Shown: positions 45,961 to 57,480 of the stretch, in pieces
How positions within the stretch are numbered: the stretch's first letter is position 1
Layout: every line of letters starts with the position of its first letter
Assembly (NCBI GenBank): GCA_030544235.1
Contig: CM060464.1
Coordinates: forward strand, 28,250,152 to 28,314,151
Source: Lepturacanthus savala
Lineage: Eukaryota > Chordata > Actinopteri > Scombriformes > Trichiuridae
Direction: 5' to 3'
DNA: 64,000 nucleotides
The notes under the pieces: model-generated
Seen by the model: the letters and a program-made list of their open reading frames with translations, nothing else
Told to the model about the DNA's origin: nothing
The model's database searches: none
Translations under genes and position numbers: made by a program

Positions 45961-46660
45961 GAATTATACGGGATATAATTCAGTTGCTATGTATGTCATT
46001 TATCCTAATTTAAAGGTTTTAATTAATTAATTAAACATTTTTTTTCCAAAATGATACATTTCAGACATTACGGGAAAAATTCACTGAAAATAATAGAGAT
46101 GAAACCAAGCAAAACAAGACAGAACCACTTAATTGAAGGATACCAAAGGATTAGTTTAATTTATACGGTAATTAAGATAATGATTCAGGTCATTTATTAA
46201 CAAAATGTATTATAGCTTGAAAATGAACTCATCAGAGGAGCATCACTCCTCCTTTACTTTCCTTTAGCTTGACCCTGTCAGTTCAACAGTGTCTGTGTAT
46301 GTGTGCATCCATATTGGGACTGGACTCCTTCCTTCCACAGGCACTACATCACAAAACAGAGGGAGTTGCTACCAGATGGTTAAACAAACACATCACCCAA
46401 CTGCCCATAACTCAAATCCACTTAGCACCCTCTTGTCAACATGTCTCTCACTCGTTGACTACCTCTCCCATCTTTGGCGTATGCAGGGGAGTGGCAGTAG
46501 GAAAGAAGGGAGGAGGGGAAAAAAAATAATGCAGAAATAATGGGAATCAGCAAGAAATTCCTGGGGGGGTGTGTTTAATTTTAATCACCAAGACTATCCA
46601 TCCTCAGTAGCTCTCATCCCTCCCTCCCTTCCTCCCTCCCTTAAGTGTATTGAAATGAAG
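45961..46660. other. Non-coding DNA with small repeats
   Basis: AATTAATTAATTAA lies at 46020-46033 and a CCTCC/CTTCC pyrimidine patch at 46616-46643. Overlapping frames at 46269-46540 are featureless. Confidence 0.45.
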
Positions 46661-46664
46661 GGGA

Positions 46665-46990
46665 ATGGCGAGCACCTGGAGTGACAGCGCGTGTAAAAGG
46701 TCACAGGGACAAAGTCCAAATGTGATGTTTGACTCAGGCTTTTTTGAGAGCTCTCGGGGAGGCGCCCAGGACTTAGGCCAGGGGTTAAGAGTTTGTAGGT
46801 CGTCAGGTCACACTATTTTCCCTTTTCCCTTGGCCTCATCCCTGCGCTTAAAACCTCGACGGTGTACTTGAGAGGGTAATTTATTATCCCGAGTGCTGTC
46901 CAGCTTGGACAAGAAGTTGGGAGCAGAGGATTAAGCTTTTCCACTTTTGAGCACACAACGTCTTTCTTTTTCTTTTCACTAGACATAACA
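46665..46990. promoter_or_regulatory. Candidate conserved non-coding element
   Basis: GC-richer unique sequence with AAAGGTCACAGGGACAAAGT near 46696 (nuclear-receptor-like AGGTCA half-site and a CAAAGT element) and GAGGGTAATTTATTATCCCG at 46872-46891. Opposing short frames lack domains. Confidence 0.35.
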
Positions 46991-47389
46991 GCCACAATTT
47001 ATTAAGAGCCGCGGTTTTTGTCTAAACTTATGGAGCCTGACTTACCACACACTGATTGCAGATGTGTTCAAAGTTGTTTTCCTTCATTAAACATTGGACT
47101 TGATCTCCTTAATTATTTGTCTTCTTTTGTTTAACCTCTTTGTCACTTAGGCTTCCTGCCAAAATACTTTGCTCTCTCTACTGTAATTAACTAAGTAAAG
47201 ATTAAACCGTAGATACTTACTCTCTCTATAGGCTACCTCTAACAATGTGATTTTAGAGCATGTATCAGCCATGAAGGTTCATTGAGTTTCTTATGTATTT
47301 ATATCTTTTTTCTAGCTAATTTTGATGGCAGGGTATTAGGGTCAGGTATAAAAAATGAGAGGGAGATTAGTTTCTATTTTGCAAAGTTT
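46991..47389. other. AT-rich non-coding DNA
   Basis: Nothing recognised. Confidence 0.5.
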
Positions 47390-47516
47390 TAATGTTGACT
47401 TTGAAATTTAGATGTCAAGAATAAAGTCAACTTGTCAAGTATAAAGTTGAATTATCGTTTCAAGGATAGAGTCAAAATTTTGAGAATAAAGTCAAACTGT
47501 TGAAAATAAAGTCTAC
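47390..47516 (+). repeat. Degenerate tandem repeat, about 20-22 bp unit
   Basis: About five imperfect units of the form TTTTGAGAATAAAGTCAAA-C, for example at 47477-47496 and 47497-47515. Units vary in length, which indicates an old minisatellite. Confidence 0.75.
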
Positions 47517-47930
47517 TGTGTTCAGGAAAAATCAACTGCATCAACTGTCCTATTGTGCCTTGTGATACAATATGCAACCATCGATACCCTCCATCTGTCC
47601 ATCCCAGCTATTTCAGTTTGCATGAACGAGGCCACCTTTTCCAAATTTGTTCTGAACAGACTTAACCTCTTCAACATCCTGATACATACTACCATAATAG
47701 AAATAATTTCCTTGTTGTTAAAAAACAATTCATCTCCACAAGGGTTTGACAGCCATAGGCACCGATTATTGACTGATTTTTAAAAGATCTCAAAAGACTT
47801 TAATCTTAAAATGTCAACTGTATTCTCTGCATTTTGACTTTCATTGACACGCCCCCTGTTCTTCAGCCCTTGCACTGACACTCATTTGGTTGTAAGAAGA
47901 GGCTGCAATGTTTTGTTTTTCCTATGGATT
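47517..47930. other. Unassigned sequence open on both strands
   Basis: Minus frame 47522-47728 (68 codons) and plus frame 47553-47783 (76 codons) overlap. The minus product is rich in Met, Arg and Ile and faintly recalls transposon-associated frames, but I cannot name a family. Confidence 0.3.
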
Positions 47931-47934
47931 TATC

Positions 47935-48400
47935 TCACAAATGCCATTCCAACAAGTGGCATGACTATGTGAAGGGGCATCCCGAACGATTTCCTCACCA
48001 CGTTGATAGCGCAGCCATATAACATTTCAGCTCAGGTGAAAAGGTGAGGAGATAAGCATTATCTTGGACACATGATTGTCAAATGCATGGATAATTGACA
48101 CGCATGCCACTGATGTCCAAAAGTAGGCCTGCTGATGACAGCCAAACTGCATTTGGCCCCTGGAATGCACAGAGGCTGTTCTCAGACATCTGAACATCAA
48201 ACGGCGCTCAGCTCTGTCAATCTAATAGCTCTGGATTCGAGATTTATTGGCTCTCACAGGCCAAAAGAGAGACGAGGGGCGAAAGCAAAACCAGATTTTC
48301 TCTCCCATATCAGTTTCTCCTCCGTCAGTCAACCTCTCATAAGAGCCTTTAGAGAAGGAGGTGTGTTAAATTATTTCTTAGGATTAACTAGATTAAAATG
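47935..48400. promoter_or_regulatory. Candidate enhancer with PBX-MEIS-like sites
   Basis: CTGTCAATCT at 48214-48223 is one base from the reverse complement of the composite PBX-MEIS site TGATTGACAG. TGATTGTCA at 48073-48081 and ATAATTGACA near 48090 are related. The island is unique, CpG-bearing and about 450 bases long. The 88-codon frame 48135-48401 is featureless. Motifs are observed; function is inferred. Confidence 0.45.
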
Positions 48401-49195
48401 AGTCTATAGACTTATTCCTGCAGGCAACTACAGCTGGTCCAAACAGTATGTAAAATAAAATCATATATAAAACATATAACCAAACAACTGTTACATGAGC
48501 AGACGAGTGTTTTTTATCATGTACTCCATGTTGACACTAACGGACACTTTTCAACAACCTGCTTCACATTATGCACATTTCAACCTCTATGTTTATTGCA
48601 ATAAGTCCTTATTGGCAACCAAGCAGCTAATAATACCTCTGGCTGTTTTCACTTGGACATTACCATAATTCCAGCTGGCCTGTGGTACAAACTGGCAAAC
48701 GTTGATGCATTTCTCTGCACTTTGTGCAACCTCTTCTGCCAATTCTGCCCCTGCTATTCTCACTCCTCAATAAATCAAGAAGCTACTAACTAAGCTGAAA
48801 TGTTAAGCATTCAATGAGATGTGTCTGTTGACGATGGGTAACATTTGCAAACTATTTCAAGTAGGGATTTATTGATCATCTTGGTGGTCTTTCCTGGATC
48901 GTGTTGCACATATCAGAAATCATCTGCACCCTTTTGGGTCATTAAACTTTACTAGTGCCCATTTCAAAACCTGATCGGAACGGGGTGATTGCTTGGACCA
49001 CAGCTTGGAGATTTCCTGAGAACTGCTCATCCAAATAACTTCATACTTACTGTGCTTCCTCGGGTCCTCAGCAATACAACTGCGAGGTGTGAAGTGGATC
49101 GGATGAATGGCGTCAATAAAGTCAGTGGACAAACACATACGCCTTCCATTTAAGTTTGATTTAGACTCGTGAAAGGAAAATGATAAACATTCAGC
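48401..49195. other. Non-coding DNA; 126-codon featureless minus frame at its right edge
   Basis: Frame 48920-49300 on the minus strand stays open for 126 codons, without domains I know. No splice-bounded exon was evident. Otherwise AT-rich. Confidence 0.4.
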
Positions 49196-49199
49196 TGCA

Positions 49200-49660
49200 G
49201 GGAAAACAGGACAACAATGTGTAGTCAGCCAAATATTGGGAAGAAAAAACGAGAGCGTGGGCCAAAGGCTAAGGACACGAGTCAGGCTCGTTGTCTTCAA
49301 GCATTGATAAAGGCGAGGTTCTCACAAAGAAGGATGGAATCAAGAGGACTTCTATTTATCTCCGTTAGCCCTCCGAAAAACTCCCTGTCCCTGTTTAGAT
49401 AGCCCTGCCAATGCGCCATGATGTCATCCCCCTGGCGTGCGGTGATTGATGCATCCTGGCTGCCAGCTCTGGACTAGTGGTGGCGGGGGGAAGCGGGAAT
49501 AGGAGGTCGAGGTGGGGAAGGGGTGAATTTTTCCACAGATAGAGATATCCAAATGTGAACAGAGCCCAGCATGGGGTCAGTTCAGAGCTCAGGCCAATAT
49601 GCTGCATACCTGCGGCACTCAGAGTGTGCTGTTTTTAATGTCGGATCCCTATGGTCGGTC
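49200..49660. promoter_or_regulatory. Candidate conserved non-coding element
   Basis: GC-richer unique block with CpGs at 49243-49320 and 49495-49515. It includes TAGCCCTGCCAATGCGCCAT near 49400 and CCATGATGTCATCCCCCTGG near 49417, the latter with a CRE/AP-1-like TGATGTCA. Opposing short frames are featureless. Confidence 0.3.
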
Positions 49661-50330
49661 AGTTTTGATGTTTCAAAGGCGTTCATGAGCTAGTGGTGAC
49701 GGTCTTGCTTGCAGTGGTTTGATGGAGACACAATGGGGGGAAAAGGCCCGGCTCTGATTATGTGCATCCACTCCATCTTCCCTCTGAGTTCTGTTACATA
49801 TCAAGGCTGAGGGAAGGAAGGAGGGAGGGAGCAGAGAGAGGGAAGGGGTTATTGTGAGTGGAAGAGTAAGTGTTTCACAGATAGCCATGGAGACGTGCTG
49901 AGATGAACTCAACAGGGAGCCCCAGTCCTCTTGTCAGCAGGCCAAGTTAGTCCTAGCACTTTAACGGCTCTATCACGCACTTTTTTTATATAACATTTCA
50001 CAGTTGCTCAGGTCTGAAGGGAGATAGCACAGAAATGTAAGCAGGGTTTTAACTTAACATTGTTGTGTGTTTAGTTATTTTAAGATACTGAGGCTTAACA
50101 TTTATGGATATTCTAATGCTTTTATAATTTATGTTAATGCAGAGGGGAAGGAAGCAGGAAGTCCAGCACAGAAGCATAAATCATTGGTAACATGTAAATG
50201 AACAGCAAGGCCCAAGCAGCAAGCTCAGATCACTTCTCTGTACAAACAGAGATTTATTTTAATATGATTCATTTTGTTTGTTGAAAATCACAATCACTGC
50301 ATGGATTAGATGTAAAAAAGGCTACTTCTT
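49661..50330. other. Non-coding DNA with a purine-rich patch
   Basis: GGAAGGAGGGAGGGAGCAGA-type purine tract at 49813-49848. No gene was recognised. Confidence 0.45.
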
Positions 50331-50334
50331 TTAT

Positions 50335-50440
50335 GAATAAAGCACTGTATTTGTCTACAACGCAAGTCTTGTGTGTGGTTTAGGCAACAGAAGTCCTTTG
50401 GTTAAGGTTAGGGAGCGATCATGGTTTCTTTTAAACATTG
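50335..50440 (+). repeat. Probable dispersed fish repeat fragment
   Basis: GTGTGGTTTAGGCAACAGAA followed by GGTTAAGGTTAGGGAGCGAT and CATGGTTTCTTTTAA resembles a repeat widespread in percomorph sequence. I recognise the phrase, not the element class, and no ends are visible. Confidence 0.4.
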
Positions 50441-52000
50441 ATAAACTCATAATCTCATATTATTGTGGAAAACAGTGATATATATGTTGTTAGTAAATAT
50501 TTTACTACCAGTATGCACCAGATATGTTGACATTTCCTTATTATATTAATGGAATACATAAGTGCAAATCAGTATTTTATATTATTACATTATTATTATA
50601 TATATTTCTCCTTATTATAATTTCAAGGAGAACGGGTTGCAACTCCTCATCAATGTGACTTTTTAATGGCATGTTTCCCAAAGGCAGTCATTATTACCAG
50701 GATCAATATCATTTAAAAATAAACATCCACACTGACATAAAGTCAATGATCCTTCACTGAACGTGTAAATGAGTAAACACAACCTCATGCTTTTCAACTC
50801 AGTATTGACAGATTCACAATTAATTAGGGCCTGTTTTCTGTTTCTCTTTATTAAAGGATTACAGAGGGTTTAGACGGGTGTTTGTATAAAACTTAAAGGT
50901 TCTTCTCATTTGCTTACAACTGATGACTACAATTGTTCTAACTCTATCAAAGTTAACATTAGCCAGTTTGCCTCCATATATACAGTTTATATAAATTACT
51001 TTGAAATCCATGAATATCAACAACACGTATACAATCTGGTTGTTTTGTGTTTTGTCTAGTCACTGTAATGTGTATCTGGCTACATGAATTTGAGTAGATG
51101 CCAATAATTATTGGCAATCACTTGTATTTTTATCTTCAGTAGACTGTATCTGTGCATATAATAAATATACATACATATTTACCTCAAGTAGCCTCCAGTG
51201 GATCACAAGTCCTCCTTGTTAGATCACAAGGATAAGGATCAAGGCCAGTTTCATATGATTGGTGGGTTAAATAAGACACGATTTGACTGGATAAATATTT
51301 GTATGGTATAGGGCACCAGGTGGAAGATGAGTTATACAAATATGTCAGTATTTTGTTGCATTTGCATTTGATTAGCTCATGTCAATCAAATTAGTAACAT
51401 TAACATGTGATCAACTTGAGATATTTACTTCAATTTTTTTAAATGGCATTTATTTTTCTTTTTGTTCTTTTTTGATAGGGCGATTAATTGTTTCATAGTG
51501 ATTTCAAAACTGAACAGTTTTGGACATTAATACGATAAATCCAAAATCCTAGACTGCTTCTTCACTCTGATCAATCCTTTCTTTAGATAAGATTTGTTTA
51601 GAAAGAGTGATTTTAGGATAATATATCTTGTTTCTTTTGTTAGAGTTATATCCTAAAATTATTCAGCGACCTTCTACCTTTTTGTTTGTGATCTTATGTT
51701 AAAGTCTGTCCTGAAAGTGTTTTAATATCAGTATAACCAAAAAGTCACTTGAGCAGCAGTGGCTTCATTCATCTTTGCTGGAATGACTTGAGATTATGTT
51801 TTTTTATGTGTTCATTATTGTGATGCTGGTGTTCCGATGATTCTGTCTTTTCTCTGCATCTGCAGATATTTAATAAGTAACCAGTGGGCCTGTTTGAGTG
51901 TGCATGCATTTAATTAGCATATGTGTGTTGTGTGGGTACAGTATGTGCTGTGTTGACATGCAGACTGCTGCACATGTGTCTGTCCACTGCTACGCAATCA
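50441..52000. other. AT-rich non-coding DNA
   Basis: No genes, element ends or long tandem arrays. A small TAATAAATATACATACATA run lies near 51160. Confidence 0.5.
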
Positions 52001-52004
52001 GTAT

Positions 52005-52270
52005 CGGCCCCTGCTCCTTTTCACTGTGGTCCGGCAAGTGAGACTGAACATGAGGCACAGGGAATTGAGGTGCATTGATCTGTCCTCTGCAGTATCTCCC
52101 TGGACTGCTGAAATCATTAACCTCTCTGGCACAGACACAGGAAGCAACAACAGAGTATCTTTGAGAGGTTAATTAAAAATAAAAGCACAAGGGGAAGGGC
52201 AGGGGGTGTATTCACCAGGGAAAAGTGCACTGACTTCCAAATGAGCTCACTCCAATAGCTTAGTGGGATA
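52005..52270. promoter_or_regulatory. Candidate conserved non-coding element
   Basis: Unique sequence with balanced composition, including GAATTGAGGTGCATTGATCT at 52062-52081 and GAAATCATTAACCTCTCTGG at about 52110-52129. No open frame of note. Confidence 0.3.
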
Positions 52271-53255
52271 TGTTTGTGGTGAGCTTATACGATAAAATGC
52301 AAGTTCCTGTGGTTTATTTCTTTATGAAACAGACCAACCAGGTGACTCCATGTGGAAGCCTTGTTTTGGCCATTATTATAATCACTTATAATATCATTGT
52401 ACTCATTGAAGTAATTGCTAACATCTGCAAACGGGAACATTGCTGGTAAACAAACCATCAATAGTCAGATTGACATCAAAATCATTTTAAAACTAAAGGT
52501 GAGCACACCAAAGATTTCAATAAGAATCTATCGTTGCACTACAAAAATTGGAAACAACTGTTAAATCTATGATGGATTTTTTTAAACAGGGAGTTTGAAC
52601 CATATTTTTACTGTTCACATTCATTTTCTTTTCAAAGTAATTTGGCAATGTGATTCAGGATATTAGACATTACCTTGGTTCTAACAGTGTTATTTTTACT
52701 GCTCAACTTCAAAAATAAGACCCAAAGTTTCCTTTTTTTTAAACTATGGTCAATGCATTTTAATGAACATTTTCAACAATGTTACTTTAAATTATCGAAT
52801 GAAAATCAAATATAGCAAAAATATACAACTGAATCAAAAAAATATACATGGTCGGGTGATATATTTAAAAACCTAGAAAAAATTTGTATAAAGATAATAT
52901 AGTAAAACAGATTATACAGATTATAAAAAACGTTATGTTCAGTGAACATCTGTCAAACTTAGATCAAGAAGACACATACAATACAGTTACAATAAGCCAG
53001 ATTTATCAGTCATGCAACTCATTCATACTCAACAAATCTCAACTACTATATTTCAACTATTTACTTAACTTCCAATCATTTCAATATTTACTTGACAAAT
53101 TTAATGAAATGGGCTGGAAAGGTGAGCACAGGTGAAAGCTATTAATTTTAAGGATTTATGATTCATGACACAAACTGTGAGCTTTGTAAACATGATTATG
53201 CTAATAGATTGATAACGTTAAGATACAAGCAATAGCATGGCCAGGCATTATCCAA
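52271..53255. other. AT-rich non-coding DNA
   Basis: An 83-codon plus-strand frame (52884-53135) is Asn/Ile/Tyr-rich, as expected for chance translation of AT-rich DNA. Confidence 0.5.
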
Positions 53256-53259
53256 TCAA

Positions 53260-53500
53260 ATGCCATTCACCTGAGAGACCTTGTGTCTGTCAGTTCTCAG
53301 CAGGTGTGACAGCCTCGAGACAAACAATGACTGATGTTGAAATGTCAATAAGATGTCAGATCAGCCCGTCTGACGGAGTTTGCGATTGCTGAGAAATTTG
53401 GACGATTCCAGCTCCGCAGGACAGTGACGCAAAGTGATGTGAGCGTTTTGTCGGACCTCATCGACATCGATGGCTCGGGTTCTGCCTAAATTCATACATT
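53260..53500. promoter_or_regulatory. Candidate enhancer with clustered TALE-type sites
   Basis: CTGTCAG (53287-53293) and TGACAG (53307-53312) lie within 26 bases, followed by ACAAACAATGACTG (SOX-like ACAAT) and AATGTCAATAAGATGTCAGA. CpGs appear at 53370-53475. No coding frame was seen. The reading as a MEIS/SOX-type enhancer is inference. Confidence 0.4.
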
Positions 53501-54820
53501 CTTTATGAATGTGTTATTGAAAAGTCTCATTATGCTCATCAAAGAAATATTGGGACCAACGTTTCTTTACCCAATATTGCGTACAGTACAGGAGACATTA
53601 TTTAAGAAGGCACTTCATTGGATTACATCCTCACACAGCAATGAGTTGTTTTATTAGCTTGCTGCTGTTGTTTACAGCATAAATAGGTTAGGTGTTTGCA
53701 ATTGTGTGAAAATGTGATGTGGATCAACATGATGGGTCTGTTGAGTGGTGTTATTGCAGTCTGCGGTCCCTGGGAACACTCGGGAAATGATGCTCCCCCT
53801 GTCAGCACTGCAAAGCCCCTCTGCCTCTGGATCTGTGGGTAATTACTTGGACTCTGCTGACTCAGGACACACACACACAAACCTGTATGAACACACAAAC
53901 CCCTACACAAGAGCAAACAGCTCACATATGAATACAGACACATGGACAAGTGTACACCAGAACCAACACACATGCTGCAAACAATGCAGCAGACTGCAGA
54001 TGAGACTTCTAGGTCTATAAAGGTTCCCAGTCAGAGCTGCTGCAGAGCTAGAATCACAGTCTATGGGTAGAATTCATATTTTAGGTTGAGTTAAACCACC
54101 ACGGACAGGGCCAAAGAACATGCATTGATTGGAGCACAAGTTATATAACTGCTGGTAAAAGAAAATAGCAACGAAGCAACTCAAATATATTGAAAACAGC
54201 TACCCGATGTTAGTGTTGTGTTTGTAGCAGATGCTAATTTGCAACACCGTTTATAGAGGACTTTTGTGAGAATGAGAGATTACAACAGTGAGGAAGTGAG
54301 GAAACAAGAAAGTAGCAGCAAGTTATAATAAAACACCCATTTAGATGTAACAGCAACAGAAAAGCTGTGTGAGCTGAAACTTTACAGTTGCCACTTGAAG
54401 CCGCTTTGGTGAATCTGCTGCAACTCTGTAGTCATGTAGCTTGGTGTATCTGCAGAAAGGTTGAGGAAAAGCCCATTTAAACATTTAAACACAAGCTTTA
54501 CATAATGAAAATCAATAAAGCAGACAATGATGGCACCTTAGAATATAAAGTGACCTCTATATGCTTCCACTGCTTGTTATTGAATTCATAAGCAGTTGGT
54601 GTGAAAACCTTAATTTTGAGCATTAGCACTTTAATGATTCATTTTGTGTAACAGATTGCACCCATTCCTGTCAATACTTTCTCAAAATGTGACAGACAGG
54701 GATCATGCACATATTTCTGTTTCTGGTGATAACCATTTAACCTAAATATGCATAAATCTGTTGAGAAAACCTATAGTAAGGCATCTTCAGTTGACTGTTG
54801 CCTATACATTCAACAAGAAT
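53501..54820. other. Non-coding DNA with a CA-rich patch
   Basis: Degenerate CA words lie at 53866-53900. Opposing frames at 53623-54020 (116 and 91 codons) reflect that patch and lack domains. The rest is AT-rich. Confidence 0.45.
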
Positions 54821-54824
54821 TATT

Positions 54825-54918
54825 AAGGCTTTTTTTTCCTAATAATCTCCATCTAATTTAATTTCTGGTGGCATATGGAGGATGTGGTCACTGCACACAG
54901 ACTGTCAATTTTGACAGT
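54825..54918 (+). repeat. Duplicated segment, copy 1, ending in a TGTCA/TGACA palindrome
   Basis: Matches 56169-56268 in the same orientation: AGGCTTTTT, TAATCTCCAT, GGATGTGGTCACTG and GCACACAGACTG in order. Copy 1 lacks about 20 bases between GTCACTG and CACACAG. Its end carries ACTGTCAATTTTGACAGT (54901-54918), an inverted pair of TALE-type half-sites absent from copy 2. Confidence 0.75.
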
Positions 54919-55081
54919 TTCTTTCTTTTTTTATGGGGGGTGGGGGTATGTTGTTTTCAAAGTCACAGAGTCTTTGGTAAATTCAGATTGGGGGTTTCTG
55001 GTTCAACAGTTCCTCCTTCACACTTCACAATTGAAATGTATCTCGTGATGAGATCACAAGTGGACAGTACTAAAAACATTT
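54919..55081. other. T/G-rich spacer
   Basis: Includes a G-rich run at 54936-54948. Nothing else was recognised. Confidence 0.4.
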
Positions 55082-55474
55082 TTAAAGGCCCCATACTGTA
55101 CATTTTCCCTGGCTTTTATTTGAAGTTTTAGTATTCCCAACATCCCAAAAAGATATTTTTTAATATAGTTTTACATCCCCTCTCCCATTCTCCTCTCTCA
55201 AGCTCTAAACAGGTTGTTGTGGTTTTGTCTCTTTAATTTAATAAACCTCTCCCCTCTTTGGCTGATTTGAATGGTTTTGTGAGCGGTGACTGTATAGTTG
55301 TGACATCACAACTTCAAGAAAGTCCTGGCGGCTTCTTTTGTGGCACAATTCTAAATATATGAATTTCTCTGTGGATTGAGCTTTTTGAAACACTGTAAAG
55401 TGTTTGCATTGCATCTAGACCTTATAGTCAAAAAACAACTAGAATCAGACATTCTGTTATATGGGCCCTTTTAA
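55082..55474. mobile_element. Non-autonomous element with inverted GGGCC-type ends
   Basis: The left end TTAAAGGCCCCATACTGTAC and the right end, read inverted, CTTAAAAGGGCCCATATAAC are related terminal repeats. The interior words TTCTCTGTGGATTGAGCTTT and CTTATAGTCAAAAAACAACT resemble a dispersed fish repeat family that I remember but cannot classify. No clear target duplication and no coding capacity. Confidence 0.5.
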
Positions 55475-55529
55475 GAGTTAAGGGGATATGTCTGTGCCAT
55501 AACACAATACTTTCATGCTTCATTTTTCC

Positions 55530-56168
55530 ACACAGGCACAGGCCCAGGGCCTTTCTGATTGAGTCAGAGCTGCTCTGCTGTGACCCTGAGAGCGATATGA
55601 ACAGAAAACATAAGCTACAGTATCCCTTTCTTTTTTTCTGACTCCGGCTCCTTGGAGAGTCTGTTCACAGCACTGGTAGTGCGGCTAGTTTGAAAATGAC
55701 TTATTAATGCCTCATTGCCTCTTGCTTTGGACTGACCTGAGCTATAAACCCTCTTTTATTTGACTCCATCCAATAACATTTAACTTAGCCAATAGTTCAT
55801 GTTCCTCACCTGGATTTGAAATTACAGATTCACCAATTCCATGGCGACCACCCCGCGGGACCTCCTGATGTTTTAGTGAGAGAAAACATCCCTTTTTCTG
55901 AGATGAAATATTTCCCAGGTTTATTAGCCTCTGGAAATTGACTTCAGTGGGAGGCGGAAAAACAAATCATTTGAATACATACCCGGACATCCTAATGTTC
56001 ATTTCAATGCTGTCACTTAGAAGGGGGAGGGAGGAGGCACAGATAGAGCACATTGTGCCACTGACAGGATTGGCTTTGTGTGTGATGAATGGGACTGTCA
56101 CAGACGGTGACAGGTTTGTGTTCAATACATGTGGATGTACAATACACTCTGCATCCCGTGACAAGCTG
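55530..56168. promoter_or_regulatory. Candidate conserved non-coding element cluster
   Basis: Unique sequence in several blocks: GACTTATTAATGCCTCATTG near 55698, CCAATTCCATGGCGACCACC near 55833, and CAAATCATTTGAATACATAC near 55963. Opposing frames at 55938-56263 are both open, which argues against coding. It runs directly into duplicated segment copy 2. Confidence 0.35.
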
Positions 56169-56268
56169 GGAGGCTTTTTGTCCTGATAATCTCCATATCG
56201 TTTCATCTGTGGCTGCTTACGGCGGATGTGGTCACTGAGGGGTGGGCCACGGCTGCTGCACACAGACT
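56169..56268 (+). repeat. Duplicated segment, copy 2
   Basis: Same-orientation partner of 54825-54905, about 1.34 kb away. It contains the extra AGGGGTGGGCCACGGCTGCT between GGTCACTG and GCACACAGACTG. It lies in denser sequence than copy 1 and may be the ancestral copy. Confidence 0.75.
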
Positions 56269-56530
56269 GAAGATCCTCTGGAAGCGAAAATGGGACACAA
56301 AGTTGAGTGATATGCTCACGTGTTTGTTTTCTTTTTGTGACTGAGCCTTATTTTGTTGCTTCCCGTGCATCTCATCCTAGGAGAAATATTGATAGGAATA
56401 AAAAAAAGAAAAGAATTAAGAAATACCTGGAGTAACTACTACTATAGGCTATATTATATTCTCCTGCTTTTTAATAAACAAGCTTTCATAGAGGAAGTGA
56501 GTGTTTAAGTAGTGAATCAGATATTGTCAC
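56269..56530. other. Non-coding DNA, nothing recognised
   Basis: AT-rich with an A-rich run at 56400-56420. Confidence 0.5.
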
Positions 56531-56534
56531 TGAT

Positions 56535-56840
56535 GGATGAAGTAACCAGATCCTTTACTCAAGTAAAAGTAGAAATACTCTCATTGAAAAATATTCAATC
56601 ACACGTAGTATAATCTATTGAATTCAAAATGTTACTTAAGCAAAAGTACAGAAGCGAAATCAGCAAAATGTGTTCATTATGCTGACAAGCATTATGCTGA
56701 GTTTTATTATTATAATATATTATATTATTTGTTTTTATCATTAACAAATAGATGTGAGCATTTTAATGTGTCGTTTTAATGTGGAGCCAATTTCAGATAC
56801 TTTGGGTAGATAATTATTAAAAGTACCACATCATATTATA
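56535..56840 (-). mobile_element. AGTAAAAGTA-type element fragment (hAT-like)
   Basis: GATCCTTTACTCAAGTAAAA, AGAAATACTCTCATTG, TTACTTAAGCAAAAGTACAG and CAGCAAAATGTGTTC match, in minus orientation, the right half of the family represented at 42557-43120. The far end is lost next to the TA array. Confidence 0.6.
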
Positions 56841-56844
56841 TTAT

Positions 56845-57001
<157 letters not shown>

Positions 57002-57129
57002 ATAAAACTAGGAATTGGCAGGCCACAGCACAATAAATCATGGACTGATTTCTGCAACAGTGGATGAGCAAGCGACTGAACTCTTACCTACAAACTTACA
57101 CTGGACAAGATCCCCAGTCAGTTCCTATA

Positions 57130-57480
57130 ATTGGGCCAGCAATGTGAAATGTTTTGGCTGTCCATTTCAGTCAGATACCTGATCCGAGTCCTGATAATGA
57201 TTTTAACCCAGGAGAGAAAAATAAAACTCGTGCACAAAAAGCTCTGACACTCCCAGGAACGTATGAGTTTTCCTCCACATATTCATTGCTCTCAGTTGGG
57301 ATGGAGTGTGAGCCTATTCTTAATATTTACGGACTACCGCGACAGAGTAAGTTATGGACAGAGATCAGGCCAAGACCTCGCTGAGTGTTTTCACTCCCTT
57401 AATATTTATGCTTCCCTGACATTTTTTTCCTATTGCTATTTTTCCTGTTTTCCTGTCCATTGAAATAACTTTCCCTGAGA
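57130..57480. promoter_or_regulatory. Candidate conserved non-coding element
   Basis: Unique sequence with balanced composition: GATAATGATTTTAACCCAGG near 57193, CTTAATATTTACGGACTACC near 57319 and CTTAATATTTATGCTTCCCT at about 57398. Two plus-strand frames (76 and 66 codons) overlap out of phase without domains. Confidence 0.4.

Noticed and set aside
48920..49300. 126-codon minus-strand frame as a gene
   Set aside because: No domain, no signal peptide and no exon boundaries; its composition fits chance translation.
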